Part shown: positions 35,130 through 48,154 of the stretch, piece by piece | Numbering within the stretch: position 1 is the first letter of the stretch | Layout: every line of letters begins with the position of its first letter | Assembly (NCBI GenBank): GCA_963693085.1 | Contig: OY856413.1 | Location: forward strand, 745,445,056-745,509,055 | From: Alisma plantago-aquatica | Taxonomy: Eukaryota > Streptophyta > Magnoliopsida > Alismatales > Alismataceae | Direction of reading: 5' to 3' | Length of the DNA: 64,000 nt | Notes under the pieces: generated by a model | The model's input: only the letters and a program-made list of their open reading frames with translations | The model's database searches: none | Told to the model about the DNA's origin: nothing | Program-made: the position numbers and the translations under genes

Positions 35130-38100
35130 ATAAAGATTCGATCTTTACTATCAAATATTTATAAAATAATATCACAATCATAAACAATCTTTATTACAAT
35201 CATGGTTGTACATCAGAGTCGTGGAAGCTTACAAATACGATTACAAGTTTAAGAAATATAATTCATTCTATCTAGTCTTCAAAGGAGGACTACCCAGTCC
35301 ATGTCATCTTCAAGCTCTTCCATCTACCACCTGCCCATGAGTTCCCAGAGGGAACGAAACCACACATGGACCCCATTGAAGGAAAATAAAGTGTTTGCAA
35401 AGCCAATACTAAATCCTAATAATTGAACCATGTGCAAAGTAGGATTTATATGTATAATTAAAATTTGGAAAGGACTATTTGGTGGACTAAAGGTTATCAA
35501 GTAAAAATTTCAATATCATTTCCAAGATGGCATTTCTTTCATAAAATCATCACTAAGCATGATTCAATATTTCAAGTATGTAAAATTTATCCAAGCTATT
35601 CACAAAGTAAGTCAATTTCTAGATATTCAATTTAACAAGCTTTGGCACCTTCCTATCATATCTTTTCTAGGGCTATGTGCCTTGTGTTCTCACACTCTAG
35701 GAGAGAACGACACTAGTGCCTTATTAGCTATTCCAGTTAACTGGGGGACAATTAATCTCTATCCACTGCGTAGGGTTATGGTGTACTTTGCCCACTCAAG
35801 TGAGCCAAAGCTCTATAGGGCCAAAGCCCAAGGGACCAAAGTCCACAAGGAGTCAAAACTCCAATAGATCAAGTCCACTGCCAAGATTATTATCAACAAT
35901 ATTCATCAATTACCAAATGAGAGTGGTGAACTTTCAAGAATAAATAAAGGTTTCAAGACTATATGGAATTCAACATGAATCAAGATATATGTGTGTCCAT
36001 CAAGAGGGAAAAATAGTTCAACAATTTAAATAGAAGATCTAGTACCTCCATTTATCAAAGTCTCCATGGGTTGCACAATCACCGAGAATGGATCCACAAG
36101 CGAGAAATCTACAAGGTATTGTAATGGTTTCATTGCTTGGATTGGAATTAACTACTTGTTAAATACATCAATTAGGGTTTCCATTCCCATCTAGGGTTTA
36201 TTGAAATTTCATGGTTCTTGCATTTTCTTTCTTGCTAGTGTCTCTAGTTGAATTGTGTATATAGTCAATTTCACCATATTATGTTGTATAATATTTTGTT
36301 TCTATTAAAATAAGTTTTATAATGATTACAATTCATTCATCCAATTCATATAGGACATTGATTGCTTTAGAAAATATTCCATATGAATTTATGTTATTAA
36401 ATATAAAGGTTCCACATTATTATTTTCAAGGTACTTTGTATTGAAATAATATTATTCATGCCATTCCAAGAGACATATTATAAGCTCATAAATATCCCAA
36501 TGTATCTACAATATCAATTTATAGGGTTGTTTGTTTTCTATCCTTAGCACAATATAATCATCTAGAGCTATTTTGCATCATTAGTTACTTGAAAATTTAG
36601 ATGTCTATTATACTGATATTAGCATACTATCATGTACTTATGTTATTAGGTTGCACGACCAAGTTAATTAACCAATAGCTATGATCATTTGCAGCCCGTG
36701 AGTTTATCCATTATGCTAGTATTAATTAGTCTTTATGAGTAGACAATGCCAGAGACCATATACTCATATGTTACAAATGTATATGTACATATATATCACT
36801 CCACTATAGACCTGCAATTGATGAAACAGTAGATACTGCTACTAATAGATTCTAAAACTAGATAGTGCAATAATCATAAATTCTGAGATCACAAAGTTCA
36901 TGTAGCTACTACTAATATATTAATAGGTATTCATGTATGTAGCATACCAATAAGATTAGTTATGTATATGTATTACCCAATAGTATTAGTCTAGCCATCA
37001 TTCATATCAGGTAAGCATGGTTCTGAAACGAAGTCATAATGTCAAGAATACTGACCTAAGATCACCACTGAAGTAGATCTTGTTTGGTCGACCATAGTGA
37101 TGGATCTACATGCTTCAGAACTCAGCATCTGTCTCCCTTAGTTTGATTGGAACTATGCTGAATGCACATGGCCTGAGGATGGTGTAGCCACGTCCTCAAG
37201 GTCACTGCATGTGTCTTCACCATGGCAGCCCAACTTCTGAGTTTAACTCATCAGTGTTTGTCACAGCAAGCCATCCATTGGAGTTCATTGGAGAGGAGAG
37301 AGCAAGAATCATGTTCTTGTTGGGTTGATTTTCTACAGGGAAAAGGTGTTGCAGGTCTGTCTTGAATGGGTTTTCCGATTAGGCAACCCACAATGGTGAA
37401 GGGAGTCTTCTGTAACGTTGGTAGGGGTTGGCATTGTGATGACCCTGAAATGGTGGTGGGATGTCTTGCCATTGTTGTCGCAGCCCGATCAGGTGAGCGA
37501 TAGTGCTGAAGTAGCAAAACAGACCGTGTGAGGTCTTGGCAGGTGATGGAGTCCAAGTGGTGGCGGCGATATAGGTTGTCGTGATGGCATATGGGCGGCT
37601 GTGTTTCCTTGCTGTTACGATGGCTATCGAGGCATCAATGGATGCTGAGGAAGATGGGTGGCACTGGTAGCATGCTCTCATACGATCTGCAGCTTCCGTT
37701 CGTCCTCGTCGGCGCTGCTGCGATCTACAAGGGTTCAGCCTTGCTTCACCCATCGTAGGTCTGTTGCTGGTGGAAGAGAGTAGGAGGCAACAAGCTCGTG
37801 GGGTCTGGGGGCGGATTGCAGGGCGAGGGGCGGCGATGAGCACTGATGGATCAGAGGATTGTTCGATGAAGAATATGTTGCAGGTGTGTGGGTAGCGCCA
37901 ACGATCAGTAGACGAGGAGGACTTGGTGGTCTGCTGCTGGCGAGGGGATGTCAAACGACGTCTGCAGATCTAAACCTCCAATGCCCAGATCGGTGGGGAG
38001 GTCAAAAATCTGTGGTGGTGGAGGCCGACGGCACCGAGGAGAGGAGATCAGGGTGTCGCTATGTCGTTTGGTTGCAGCAGGTGTGATGGCGATCTATAAA

Positions 38101-38850
38101 CGGTGAGGAGCGATGGAGAGTGGTGGAACATGCTGGAGATCGAGACCTATCTTCAAACCATTGCTCTATTAGAATGTGTGATATTCAACCCAAAACCAAT
38201 TGATAATGGGTGAAGGGACCACACACCTTATAAGCCTAGGACCTTTTCCAGAGCTCAGCGGTGTGGGATAATTCTAACATGCTCATCAGCAGTGAAGGAG
38301 GGGACTCAGGGTTGTAGGCGGCGGCTTCGCTCTGTGGCGCTGGGTTGTGTTGCAGAGGGTCTAAGAACAATGGTGAAAACAGACATGCGGATGTTGCTCT
38401 GACTCATGATGGTCGAGTGATTTGCTGCCACGTGGATGCTAGGGTTACGGGAAAGGGGGGGGGGGGGGGGGGGGGGAGGAGGAGATGGCCAGAGACACGT
38501 TGCAAATCTAAACGGCGCATCCGTTTTTGAGGTTGTAGAGTCCAGGCGTTATGGCGCCAGCTAGGGTCCGAGATAACATCCCGAGCGTCATCGAAACTAT
38601 TGTTTTTGATTGTGAGAAGGTATTTGGGAGTCAATCAGATCGAGAAAGGGAGCAAAATGGAAGGAAAGGCAGGGAAACGGTCGTCATTATCTCTGCAACG
38701 GCCGTCGAGCTGGAGATCAATTGTTATCATTGGCAACAGGGCTCACGGAAGAGGGTAGCGCCCTGTGAATTCACTTTGGTCAATTTGTTTATTAAGATGC
38801 TATATATTTTCATATTTTCTAGTTATCCCATTAATTTATAACTCCTAAGT
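35130..38850 (-). repeat. LTR-like non-coding sequence, minus-strand layout
   Basis: The order, read on the minus strand, mirrors the LTRs of A and B: a TATA-like CTTATAAGG near 38228, a GC-rich leader (38190-37060), a donor-like CTTAG/GTCAGTA near 37055, a long AT-rich stretch, then near 35335 an acceptor-like GGGCAG/GTGG followed by GAAGAGCTTGAAGATGACAT, which resembles the post-acceptor segment in A. No paired copy, termini or target duplication were found. The 191-codon frame at 37379-37954 lies in the GC-rich leader and has no domain. Confidence 0.3.
38455..38476 (+). repeat. Poly(G) tract, 22 bases
   Basis: An uninterrupted run of 22 G, flanked by GGGAAA and AGGAGGAG. It could form G-quadruplexes and may be miscounted by sequencing. 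Confidence 0.95.
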
Positions 38851-40552
38851 GAAAAAGTTCATTGCCACAAGATTTTGAACAGGAGTCTAATTATCAGAGA
38901 ACTAAATATACAAAATATTAGAGCCATTATCTATGAATTAACTAGCGTAATCACTAAGTATTATGATTGATTTCAAAGCCTCTTATGTGTGAGATTGAGA
39001 GCGTTAGATCCATGAAAGTCAAATCAAGGTACTTAAGCTCAAATAGTTTAAATTTGCACTTGGTGATGCTCGTATGGATCGCTAGGTAAAAATGGAGGAC
39101 CCATTTGGCAAATATTTCTCTAAAAGGAGGACCAATTTATTTAGACAAGAGAAATACAATCAAAGACTAGTTACCTCAAATAATATGAAATTTGGTTGAA
39201 TGAGACATCAAATGAAGAACTTATTAGTAAATGTGATCAAGTTTAGGGAAAATTGTGCATCATGGTTCGAAATGGAATTGTTCCTAAAATTCAGTATGTT
39301 ACAGGAACTCTAGCTACATTCTATATCAACAATGAATCCTAATTATTCCAATGTTGATTGCATGGTTTTTTAGGAGAGTTATGATGCCAATTTAAATATT
39401 TTTGTTCCTTTCATATAAGAACCCATTCTCTTATATGAACATCAATATCACGAGAGAAACCAAAGCCAGATCCTCTTCCTGATCTTGCACAACTGACAGT
39501 ACATGTGTTATAGATGGGCTCCCACCAATATCCCCCAATCCACATTAATCACCTTCACTTCCTTCACCCTAAAGGAAGATTTGTGGATCCTATTCGAGGG
39601 ACTATGAGGCAAAAGGCATTATGTAATCCCCTATGAGCTTCCAGTTCCACCCAACCATTGGGTGCACTATGAAGCTTCAGTAATCAATGTTCCAACCCTC
39701 ATGCACATTCCCTTCAGTTGAACATTCTTCGAGCTACGTGGCCTCCTTGGTGAGCTCCACACTTTTCTTTCCTCCATTCAAGATTTAAGTTTTTTCTCAG
39801 GATGAGAAAATTTTTAAGTTCAGGGTAGAAATGGGTGGTACAGACTCATTCCACCCACTATATCTTAATGCAAGTTCCATTATGTTACATAGTTCAGCTT
39901 TCAAATTTTCAATTCTCTAGCTTTTGCCTTTATCTAGTCGGCTAGGCCTTTATCTAGTTGTCCATGATGACATGCATGCTTATCCATAAATCCCCTTGAA
40001 TGATGCAACTTATTTTGTAACATAATCATAAAACCTTGAATTTCTAGAAATTATCATGCTACCTAGGATCTTAACTAACACCATTCTCGGCAGAAGATGG
40101 CAAGCCGTAGAGGACTTATAGGATTAAAAAACAATGCTCCCTTATCTAGAGTTATAAATTTACTTGAAAAATTTCTTGATTTTTCATAAATAAAAAATAT
40201 ATTGGTATAATGTAAGATACTCCCAGTGTGCTTAAATTCAATAAAATGAGTTGCACAATAAATAATGTTTTTTCTACACTTCCTTCCATCACCTTCTTAT
40301 CTCTACATCTGCAAAAGAAAAAAGATCAAAATCCAATGTGCCAAACTCCAAGTTCAGGGTGGCACACCATCAAGAAAATATTCTAAAAGATCACACCAAA
40401 ACAAACAGTCAATGTAACTACAGGCAAAGAAATATTAGACCTCCAGTTTAATAGAGGAGAGGCCACTTCCTTCCATACCTCCTTCACTCCACTTTTATAC
40501 CCAGGAAAATGTACAAAAACCCATCAAATCCTTGAGCCCTATTCTTGTGCAA
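38851..40552. other. Unassigned TE-like sequence
   Basis: No long frame. Around 39780-39840 the plus strand reads CTCAGGATGAGAAAATTTTTAAG then TTCAGGGTAGAAATGG, which recalls the purine-rich end of Athila/Tat coding regions, so this may be the 3' end of the element starting at 31751. No LTR matching 31751-33555 follows. Confidence 0.3.
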
Positions 40553-41989
40553 TGATTCGTAAGAATATGTTGGAGTACCAAATGCAAACTTCTTTATTTA
40601 ATTGTACAACAATTTTAGTCATAGCCAAAAATCCTACTTTTTAGTATAATCATGTAACCTCTACAATTAATTTAAGAATTCTCATTTAGATAGATTGCGA
40701 TCATTTCTAATGTGATTTCATAATTTGAAATTCATCACAATAGATAAATAATCCATTTCATATCCTCTTGCAAAAACTAGATAAAAAAGGCAACTTAAAG
40801 TTTGTACTCGCATACTAAGCAATTGAAGATATTTGATGTTTTAACTCATTTTCATGCAATCTATTGTTTAAAAGAAGTACCCACTCACCCTAAGGTGTGA
40901 AAATACCCTAAAAACATAGCCCATCTTTGAAGATCTCGAATCCATATCAAGATCCTAGAAAAATCCGCGATTTGTTCTTCCTTTCAACCCTAAATGAGAC
41001 TTGTTGTAGGTAGAAGATGAGATTAGAGGTTGAACTAAACGTCCAAATCTCTAGATCAAGGGTTTCAATGAAGGAGAAGTGAAGAGAAGAAGTAACCCAT
41101 GGTTAAAACTACTTACCAAGTTGAATTTATAGCAACCCCTTTTAATTTCTATTGTTTTTCACGTTCTTCCCCAAAAATCACTCTAGAAATTGCCCTTCTG
41201 GTCTCTCCCTCATAGACCAAGATTCTGGGATGATAGAGGATTGAATCGCGGTTACAACACACTTTGTTTCGTTAAAAACGGATAAGTATTGCTTGAGATA
41301 TGATCGTTTTACGATTTGTTATCTAGGGTGGCGTCGGCCGCAGTTGCGGTGTCGACGCAGTGTGACGGTCGCGGTGTAGACCGCCAGTCATGGTGTCTAC
41401 GTAACATCGCAGTCGTGGTCACAGTGTAGACTGTGGGTCACGGTGTCGATGCAGTGTCCGTCGCGGTCCTCGATACATGTTTACTAAAAAGGGCATAACT
41501 CTCTCATTTTAACTCTGATTTGGTTAATTCTATTTTTTTGTTGGATTCATAATTGAATTCTATACAATCCTACACTATTATTTTGATAACATTCACAAAT
41601 TAAAAATTATTTATTAATTATTTCCTCCAATATCATTAACTCTCTCCTTGCACACATGTATGGGTTAATTCTATATTAACTCTAACTCATATCTTTATAG
41701 TATACTTAAGTTACGATTATGAGTTTTCCAAACAAGTATTTAAGGTTATCAAAGTTAAGATAAAGTACAACATAGAATATTACTAACAAACGTATTCCAA
41801 GCATTAAGATTATCTTAAAACTCTAGGATTACTAGCAAAGCTATGATTATGAGTTGCCCAAACAAGTATTTAAGGTTATCAAAGTTAAGATAAAGCACAA
41901 CATAGAATATTACTAACAAAAGTATGCCAAGCATTAAGATTATCTTAAAACTCTAGGATTACCAGCAAAGCTAGGAACGGGTTGTAACA
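40553..41989 (-). repeat. Element A 3' LTR, truncated
   Basis: Matches 57637-59086 from CAAT-ATTCGTAAG to GGGTTGTAACA. The counterpart of 55984-57636 (LTR 3' portion) is missing. It includes a GC-rich stretch (41330-41480) of short GTCGCGGTGTAGACCG-like repeats in an otherwise AT-rich LTR, and a donor-like GGGTGAGTGGG on the minus strand near 40883. Confidence 0.8.
41712..41975 (-). repeat. 130-bp tandem duplication in element A 3' LTR
   Basis: Two units starting TACGATTATGAG (41712) and TATGATTATGAG (41842). The same pair occurs in the other LTR at 58809-59070. Confidence 0.9.
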
Positions 41990-42185
41990 ATTCCCCCCTC
42001 TAATATAAATTTCATCTCAAAATTTCTAAAAGAGGAAAAGATACTTGTTAAACATCTCCGATCTACTTTCCAAGTAACTTCTTCTATACATGATTCCTCT
42101 AAAGACCTTTACTAGGGGTATCTCTCCTTTTAAGCTTTCAAATACTACGGTCTAGAACTTTATTTTCAATATTGAGTCATTTGTT
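41990..42185 (-). pseudogene. Element A pol tail (chromodomain-like end) and purine tract
   Basis: On the minus strand a decayed reading (PLVKVFRGIM, SYLESRSEMFNKY) parallels the PLVKVLW...ATWELE-EM--K-P end of gypsy-1 and B pol, followed by an AGAGGGGGG purine tract abutting the LTR. It is the only trace of coding sequence in element A. Confidence 0.6.
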
Positions 42186-43222
42186 TCTCTTCAAATCACA
42201 ACTTTTAAAAGATATAAAATGTGTGAAACATAATTTCTCATCTCATCATCACATGGTGTTATTCACTTACCATTCATGAGACCACACTAGTCATCATACT
42301 ATCATAAGATATAAATCCTTTTCACAATATTAGAGGTTATCAACCCTTATCAACATAAGAGGATTACACCTCATCCAGGGCTCAACCATGCCCAAAGGTC
42401 ATTAAGACCATCATACTATTCCCTACAAGATCATCATTATCTTTGTATGCCTTATAACAAGGCTCAACAACATCACTTACATATAATACACCAGATCAAC
42501 ACAATATTGCATTAATGAGCTAGGAGATATTCATAAACAATCATATAAGGGTTATATTAACATTAAGAACATTTCTTTATCACATAAACATGCAAAGAAT
42601 TTAGATATGATGAACCATCATCATATACATAATGCACATGTTTATTATAATAAGTATCAACCATGTGGCTATGATAACCACCAATTAACATATTAAGGTT
42701 ATGATCATATTAAGGAGGTTATTCTACCATCATTCCATCATATAAGAATGTTAAACATGAATACTCATATTTATCTATTTGTATCAGAGTTAGGTTCAAC
42801 AAGATAAATTATATTAATGTTACTAATCATCACTTATACCCAAACCTTTACTCAAAGAATCCCCATTGGATCATGGATGCATAAGGTGAAGCATCACCAT
42901 TACATTCCATACTATTCTCAAGTATGAGCCCACAAATAAATCAAGGTGTAACCATCGTGTTATAGCATACTAGGGTTTCAAGAACAGTAATTGAGTACTC
43001 CATGATTGTATTAGTCATTCAAAGACTATTGATACCCAATTACCATCACTTAGTTATATTAAAGCTAGGTATAACAAGCTATACCTCATTAGGGTTACAT
43101 ATCAATACAATATGGTTATCATCCCTTCAATTCATATGAGTGAATAGGTAAGACTACCTTATTTAGGGTAACCCTCCATTTGTTTGATCATCATTTGACC
43201 CAAATCACCATACCACAATTGT
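42186..43222 (-). repeat. Dispersed repeat block X, uninterrupted copy
   Basis: Reverse complement of the block at 4867-4895 + 19670-20545 + 29229-29462, without gypsy-1 or gypsy-2. It shows the pre-insertion sequence of both elements (near 43193-43197 and about 42310). It is non-coding and AT-rich. Confidence 0.8.
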
Positions 43223-44038
43223 ACAATACTAAGTTGGATTACTAGTATGAATGACTACAACTATCAGACACCTGAAATTAACATATTGCTTGCACATGTA
43301 CAGTGAAATCATACATAGAACTAATTTACATCCCTCATTATTCCTTCAAAAAATTACACTTCTAAAAACAAATTCACATATTACTGAAAGCCATTGTTTT
43401 CTCTTATCTCCTCATTCATTACTACTTACTTCTTGTTACTTATCCTTCTCATTTTGATCATATATAATAAACATCCCTAAAATTGAAACATATAAGGTAA
43501 GAATAGATTATTCATCATTCTTGATATCACTGTAAGAATTTATTTTAGATTACACTTTGCTCATCTTGCACTTCTCCTTTTGTTCAAAACACACTTGTTA
43601 CATTTCAAATTTATTTCTTACCCTTTGCTCTGAATCATTTTCATATTGTTCATCAACCTTTTAGATTAGCTAGGATTACTATCAGTGCTAATTTACTTCT
43701 CATAGTGCAAATTGCATGATCTTGTTTTATAGAGATGCTAGTATTCAAGGTCAAATCACTAGTGGTATCCCTTGAACTACTACAACTCTAAACATTCTAG
43801 GGCTTTGTCTTATCAGTAGCATGACTTGTTATGTGACTTTGCTCCCTTAATTTAAAATTCAAACTTTGGATCTCACAATTTTTACTAAAGTCTTCCTTAT
43901 CTTATCAATTGAATTTCCTTTCTCTTACTTGGCCATTCAGATAGATTACATTTTCAATTTACCCTGCTAGGGTTTCATCATCATATTGTGTGTCATTATT
44001 ACATTCACTAGATGTCTCTACCATGGTGTTTATGCATC
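43223..44038 (-). other. Element A interior, unassigned
   Basis: AT-rich, with no frame or motif recognised on either strand. It ends at the ATATA target of element B. Confidence 0.4.
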
Positions 44039-44043
44039 ATATA
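44039..44043. repeat. Target-site duplication of element B (left)
   Basis: ATATA, matching 54155-54159. Confidence 0.9.
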
Positions 44044-46679
44044 TGTCACACCCCGATCTCACACTAACCACTAATCACGAGATTTGGGCGCGACGGAGGG
44101 ATTATCACATAAACAAGTCACTGAGAACTTTTTCTTTTTAAAACCTCGTAATGATATCCGGATTATTGCTGTAAACTAAAACATAATAAACTATTGCGGA
44201 AGCATTTCAATTAACCTGGCTAGAGAACATAAACAGAGTTTACAACATGTAACATTGTTTAATAGAAAGTAAACATAACAGTTAATTTACATCTTTTACA
44301 CATTCTCCATACATACTCTCTCTCACCCACACCATGTCCCAAGGATCGAGGGGAAAGGACTAAGAGACCTCTATCTAAACTAACTACATATACCTTCTAC
44401 AGACTAAGCGTTAGGATGAAAAGATCCTTCCGATTCCTGTTGCTGATGTTGACCTGAAAATGTTTGAGTAGAGGGATGAGCCTACTCGCTCAGTGAATAG
44501 CATTTCATTTAGCTATCACTAAACAACTCATCAGATATATAAAATTGAAATAAAAATAAGTGCAGTACTAAGCAGGGCAGTTCTAATGACATAGCAGATT
44601 TACAGATAACAATTTCATTCCTATGCAACATCAGATATTTTAAACAAATAAACAATTATAGAGAATTGGTACAGAAATTCAAATCTCTTAACATGTTAAG
44701 TTTACTGTGATCCTATATGATTACATTTTTTTTATTTATTATGCCCTAATCATATGCAGTGTACTCTGCATACAAAGATATGTAGCGAACTACGATCCCA
44801 CCGTACAAGACTTAGCGACACACCCGGGAAATGCTAAGTCTGACTGCCAGCCCTGTTCTGCTACAGGACCACAGGCTCTCCGGCCTCACTGCACTAACTC
44901 CGAGTGCTCTAGACTCCTCCGCTAACCTGAGTACACAGGTGGAGAGTCTGGGTTACCACCGTGACTCCGCACGGATTATTGTTGAATAACCCCTATTTAC
45001 TCCAGTGCCACCGTGACTCCGCACGGATTATTGTTGAACCTTGCCTCTCTGTCCTCGTGCTACCAGAATTAGTCAACCGGTTGATGTTGGACACGAGTTT
45101 CACCCCTAAGAAGCAGACCTCTCAAAGGGGTTCTACGGTTTTAGGGCACCTAAGTCTATTAACTGATTAACATATAAACATTTAAACAGGAATATCACAT
45201 TTCATACTTATTTCACATTCTGAACATCACTTGAAAACACATATACATCATTTGTCATCTATAAACATGACTCAGTATCAACTTATCCAGTTTCGATGCT
45301 AAACATCCATTTTATGCTCAACGTATACATTGCAGTTGTAATACAGGAAATTCTATCATTTTCATCAATCATATTACGTATTTCAAGTTCCAATGAACCA
45401 TATAAATTCATTAATTCAATCCACACTGATCAGATGCTAAACTAAATCATATAACGGCATAAGGAAGAAGTTTATGAAATAAAATTCGAGTAACGCCAAA
45501 TACTGTCCAAAAGCCAAGTATCAGCGAAAAATGCACACTTTACTGAAAAATTCCAACTAAGGAGTTAAATGATGATAACTAAATGAACTCCTACTCACAG
45601 AGATTCGGGATGCCCGAATTCGTCCGCAAATGTGTCCAGGGCTTGTTTCCGGGCAGATTTCAGTTGTCTTCTACCTTGGATTTTACACTGTTCACCGTTC
45701 TATTATACAACAATTTGGTCGTCTTCTACAGCAGCTTACCGCTGATTGAAAAGCAACGCTCGATTGGAAACCAAATCGCAGCTAGGGCTGCGGATTCCTG
45801 CTAACACCTTAGAACCGAGCTCAATCGCACCACTGGGTCATCTTCCTCCTTGGTTCAGCCCTGGGATTCAGCCTACTGCAAACAGCAGCTTCGTCACGCA
45901 CGGACAAGTTGGAAGGAACTTTGGTTAGGTGCTGAATCATAGCTAATGGCCGCGGAATCACGCCGGGAACTCGAGGTCGGAGCTCAAGGGAGCTCCCCTG
46001 CTGCTGGGTGCGCCCGCGATGGCTCCCTTAGCTGGCCGTTGCAGCTGCAACTGCTGCTAGTGGCCGCAGATACAGGGCGCCGCCCTAGCTGGTCGTGGCC
46101 GTGGATAGGGGAGAGAAGGGAGGAAGGAAGGAGGTAGAAGAAGGAGGGGAGTGGCACCCTGTTGGATCGGAGCCCAGGGCCAGGAAATCGCCCCCTGATC
46201 GCCCCCTTTGCTCGTGACCTACTTCAGATCTATCGGGCGCCGCTCTGACGGTTTTCCTGTTCTATCGGGTGAGAATGAAAGTGGGATAAGGAAGAAAGGA
46301 AACGTTGGGGTTAATAAGCTAATAAATGGGTAAATTGCAAAATCAATCCAAGAACTCAAAAGTGTCATAACTTTTGCCTCGTAGGTCCAAATAACCTTAT
46401 TTCTTTTGCATCTTTTCAAGTGCGAGATCCTCTAGAATCCCAAGGCATGAAAGCATGCTAATTAGACTGTTTTACTGGATCAAAGATCTAATTGCATCTG
46501 TGATCACTTAACTCAACTTAATCATCTTAATTATGCCCTAATTGTATCTTATGTACTTAATTGAACTTTATCAACTTGATGATGCACTAACCACCACATG
46601 AGCACTTAAGTCAGCTCAATTATCTTAATTATACACTAATAATGATACTTACAGATTAACTCAGAAATGGGTCATAACA
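44044..46679 (-). repeat. Element B 3' LTR
   Basis: Plus-strand TGTCACACCCCGATC to GGGTCATAACA. It contains a near-perfect pair of CACCGTGACTCCGCACGGAT (about 44957 and 45008), a GC-rich leader region (about 45800-46260), a donor-like GTGAGTAG (minus; 45591-45598) and an acceptor-like ATTTTCAG (minus; ending 44454) 1,145 bp apart. Small frames in it recur in the other LTR but have no protein resemblance. Confidence 0.95.
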
Positions 46680-46715
46680 ATCTCCCTCCCTTATAAGAAT
46701 TTTGTCCCGAAATTC

Positions 46716-48154
46716 CTAAAAGAGAAAAGGAAACTTGCTACGCATCTCAGATTCAAGCTCCCACGTAGCTTCTTCAAGGTTATGATTCCTCCACAGAACC
46801 TTCACCAACGGTATCTCACGGTTCTTAAGCTTCTTGATTCGGTGATCAACTATCTGCACTGGTCCTTCCACGTAGGACACATCTGTCTTAAGCTGCGCCG
46901 ATACTGGATCTAAAATCTTTTCTGTACCGGGATGACACTTCTTCATCATAGACACATGAAATACATCATGAAGATTTGCCAACTCAGACGGCAAATCCAA
47001 CCTGTAGGCTATAGGTCCAATCCTCTCAACAATATGATATGGGCCCATATACCTAGGGGTCAACTTACCTCTCTTTCTAAACCTTAGCACTCCCTTCCAC
47101 AGTGAAACCTTTAGATAAACCTCGTCACCAACCTCAAACTCAAGAGGTCGACGTCGTCTCTCTGCATAACTTTTCTGTCTGTCCTGAGTAGCTTTCAACT
47201 GCTCCCTGATCATAGATATCTTCTCTGTAGTTATATTGACTATCTCAGGTCCAAGAATTTCTTTCTCGCCAACCTCGTACCAACAAACTGGTGATCTACA
47301 CTTCCTGCCATATAGAGCTTCATATGGGGCCATTCCAAGACTAGAATGGTAGTTGTTGTTATATGCAAACTCCATCAGGCTTAAGTGTTCTTCCCAGTTA
47401 CCTCTGAACTGCAGAATGCATGCTCTCAGCATGTCTTCAAGAGTCTGAATGGTCCTCTCAGATTGACCATCAGTCTGCGGGTGAAAAGTTGTACTGAACC
47501 TCAGCCTTGTGTCCAACGCACGATGTAACTGATCCCATAACCTGGATGTGAACTTAGGGTCTTTGTCAGAAATAATGGAAACTGGAATACCGTGCAATCT
47601 GATTACCTCGTCTACATATATCTTGGCCAGCTTTGGAACATCAAAGGTTGACTTGACAGGAAGAAAGTGAGCAGACTTAGTTAGTCTATCCACAATCACC
47701 CATATTGAGTCCGAACCTCTAGGCGTCCTGGGTAACCCTACCACAAAATCCATCGTGATGTGCTCCCATTTCCATTCAGGTATAGGAAGCAACTGCAAGG
47801 TACCAGCAGGTTTCTGATGCTCAGCTTTAACCTACTGACACACTCCACATCTAGTCACGTACTCAGCCACATATCTCTTCATACCAGACCACCAGTACAA
47901 CTCTTTGAGGTTCCTGTACATTTTTGTGTTACCTGGATGCATGACATACATAGAAGCATGCGCTTCTTCAAGAATTTGCCCTTTCAGCTCACTGTTCCCA
48001 GGTACACACAACCTGTCATGAAGATACAACACACCCCATCGTCAGAAAACCTGAATTCTGACCTTTTACCTTCCGACATATCCTGCATAACCTGCCACAA
48101 CTCTTCGTCATTCTGTTGCAACTCCTTAATCTGATCATAGAAAGTAGGTTTGAC
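46716..48154 (-). pseudogene. Element B integrase and chromodomain-like tail
   Basis: The zinc finger (H-X-H in AHASMYVMHPG, then CGVC) lies at about 47960-47835 and is followed immediately by the TAG at 47832. The catalytic core [18 protein letters not shown] and [17 protein letters not shown] keeps D, D and E, although the second motif reads SDKDP in place of the usual SDRGP. The GPY/F-like module KRGKLTPRYMGPY and tail [24 protein letters not shown] follow. The GT duplication near 48034 throws the upstream linker out of frame. Confidence 0.93.

Noticed and set aside
37379..37954. 191-codon minus-strand frame
   Set aside because: Low-complexity Ser/Thr/Arg/Pro composition in a GC-rich tract, no domain, and overlapping frames on the other strand; most likely composition-driven.
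40552..40556. AATGA before the left LTR of element A, matching AATGA after 59086, as a target duplication
   Set aside because: The left LTR is truncated there (it lacks the 1.65 kb next to the primer site in its partner), so a genuine element end is not present; the five-base match may be chance.
45946..46137. Open frame in the element B LTR, repeated at 53421-53612
   Set aside because: It lies in the GC-rich leader on the strand opposite to transcription; similarity between copies reflects LTR identity, not coding constraint.
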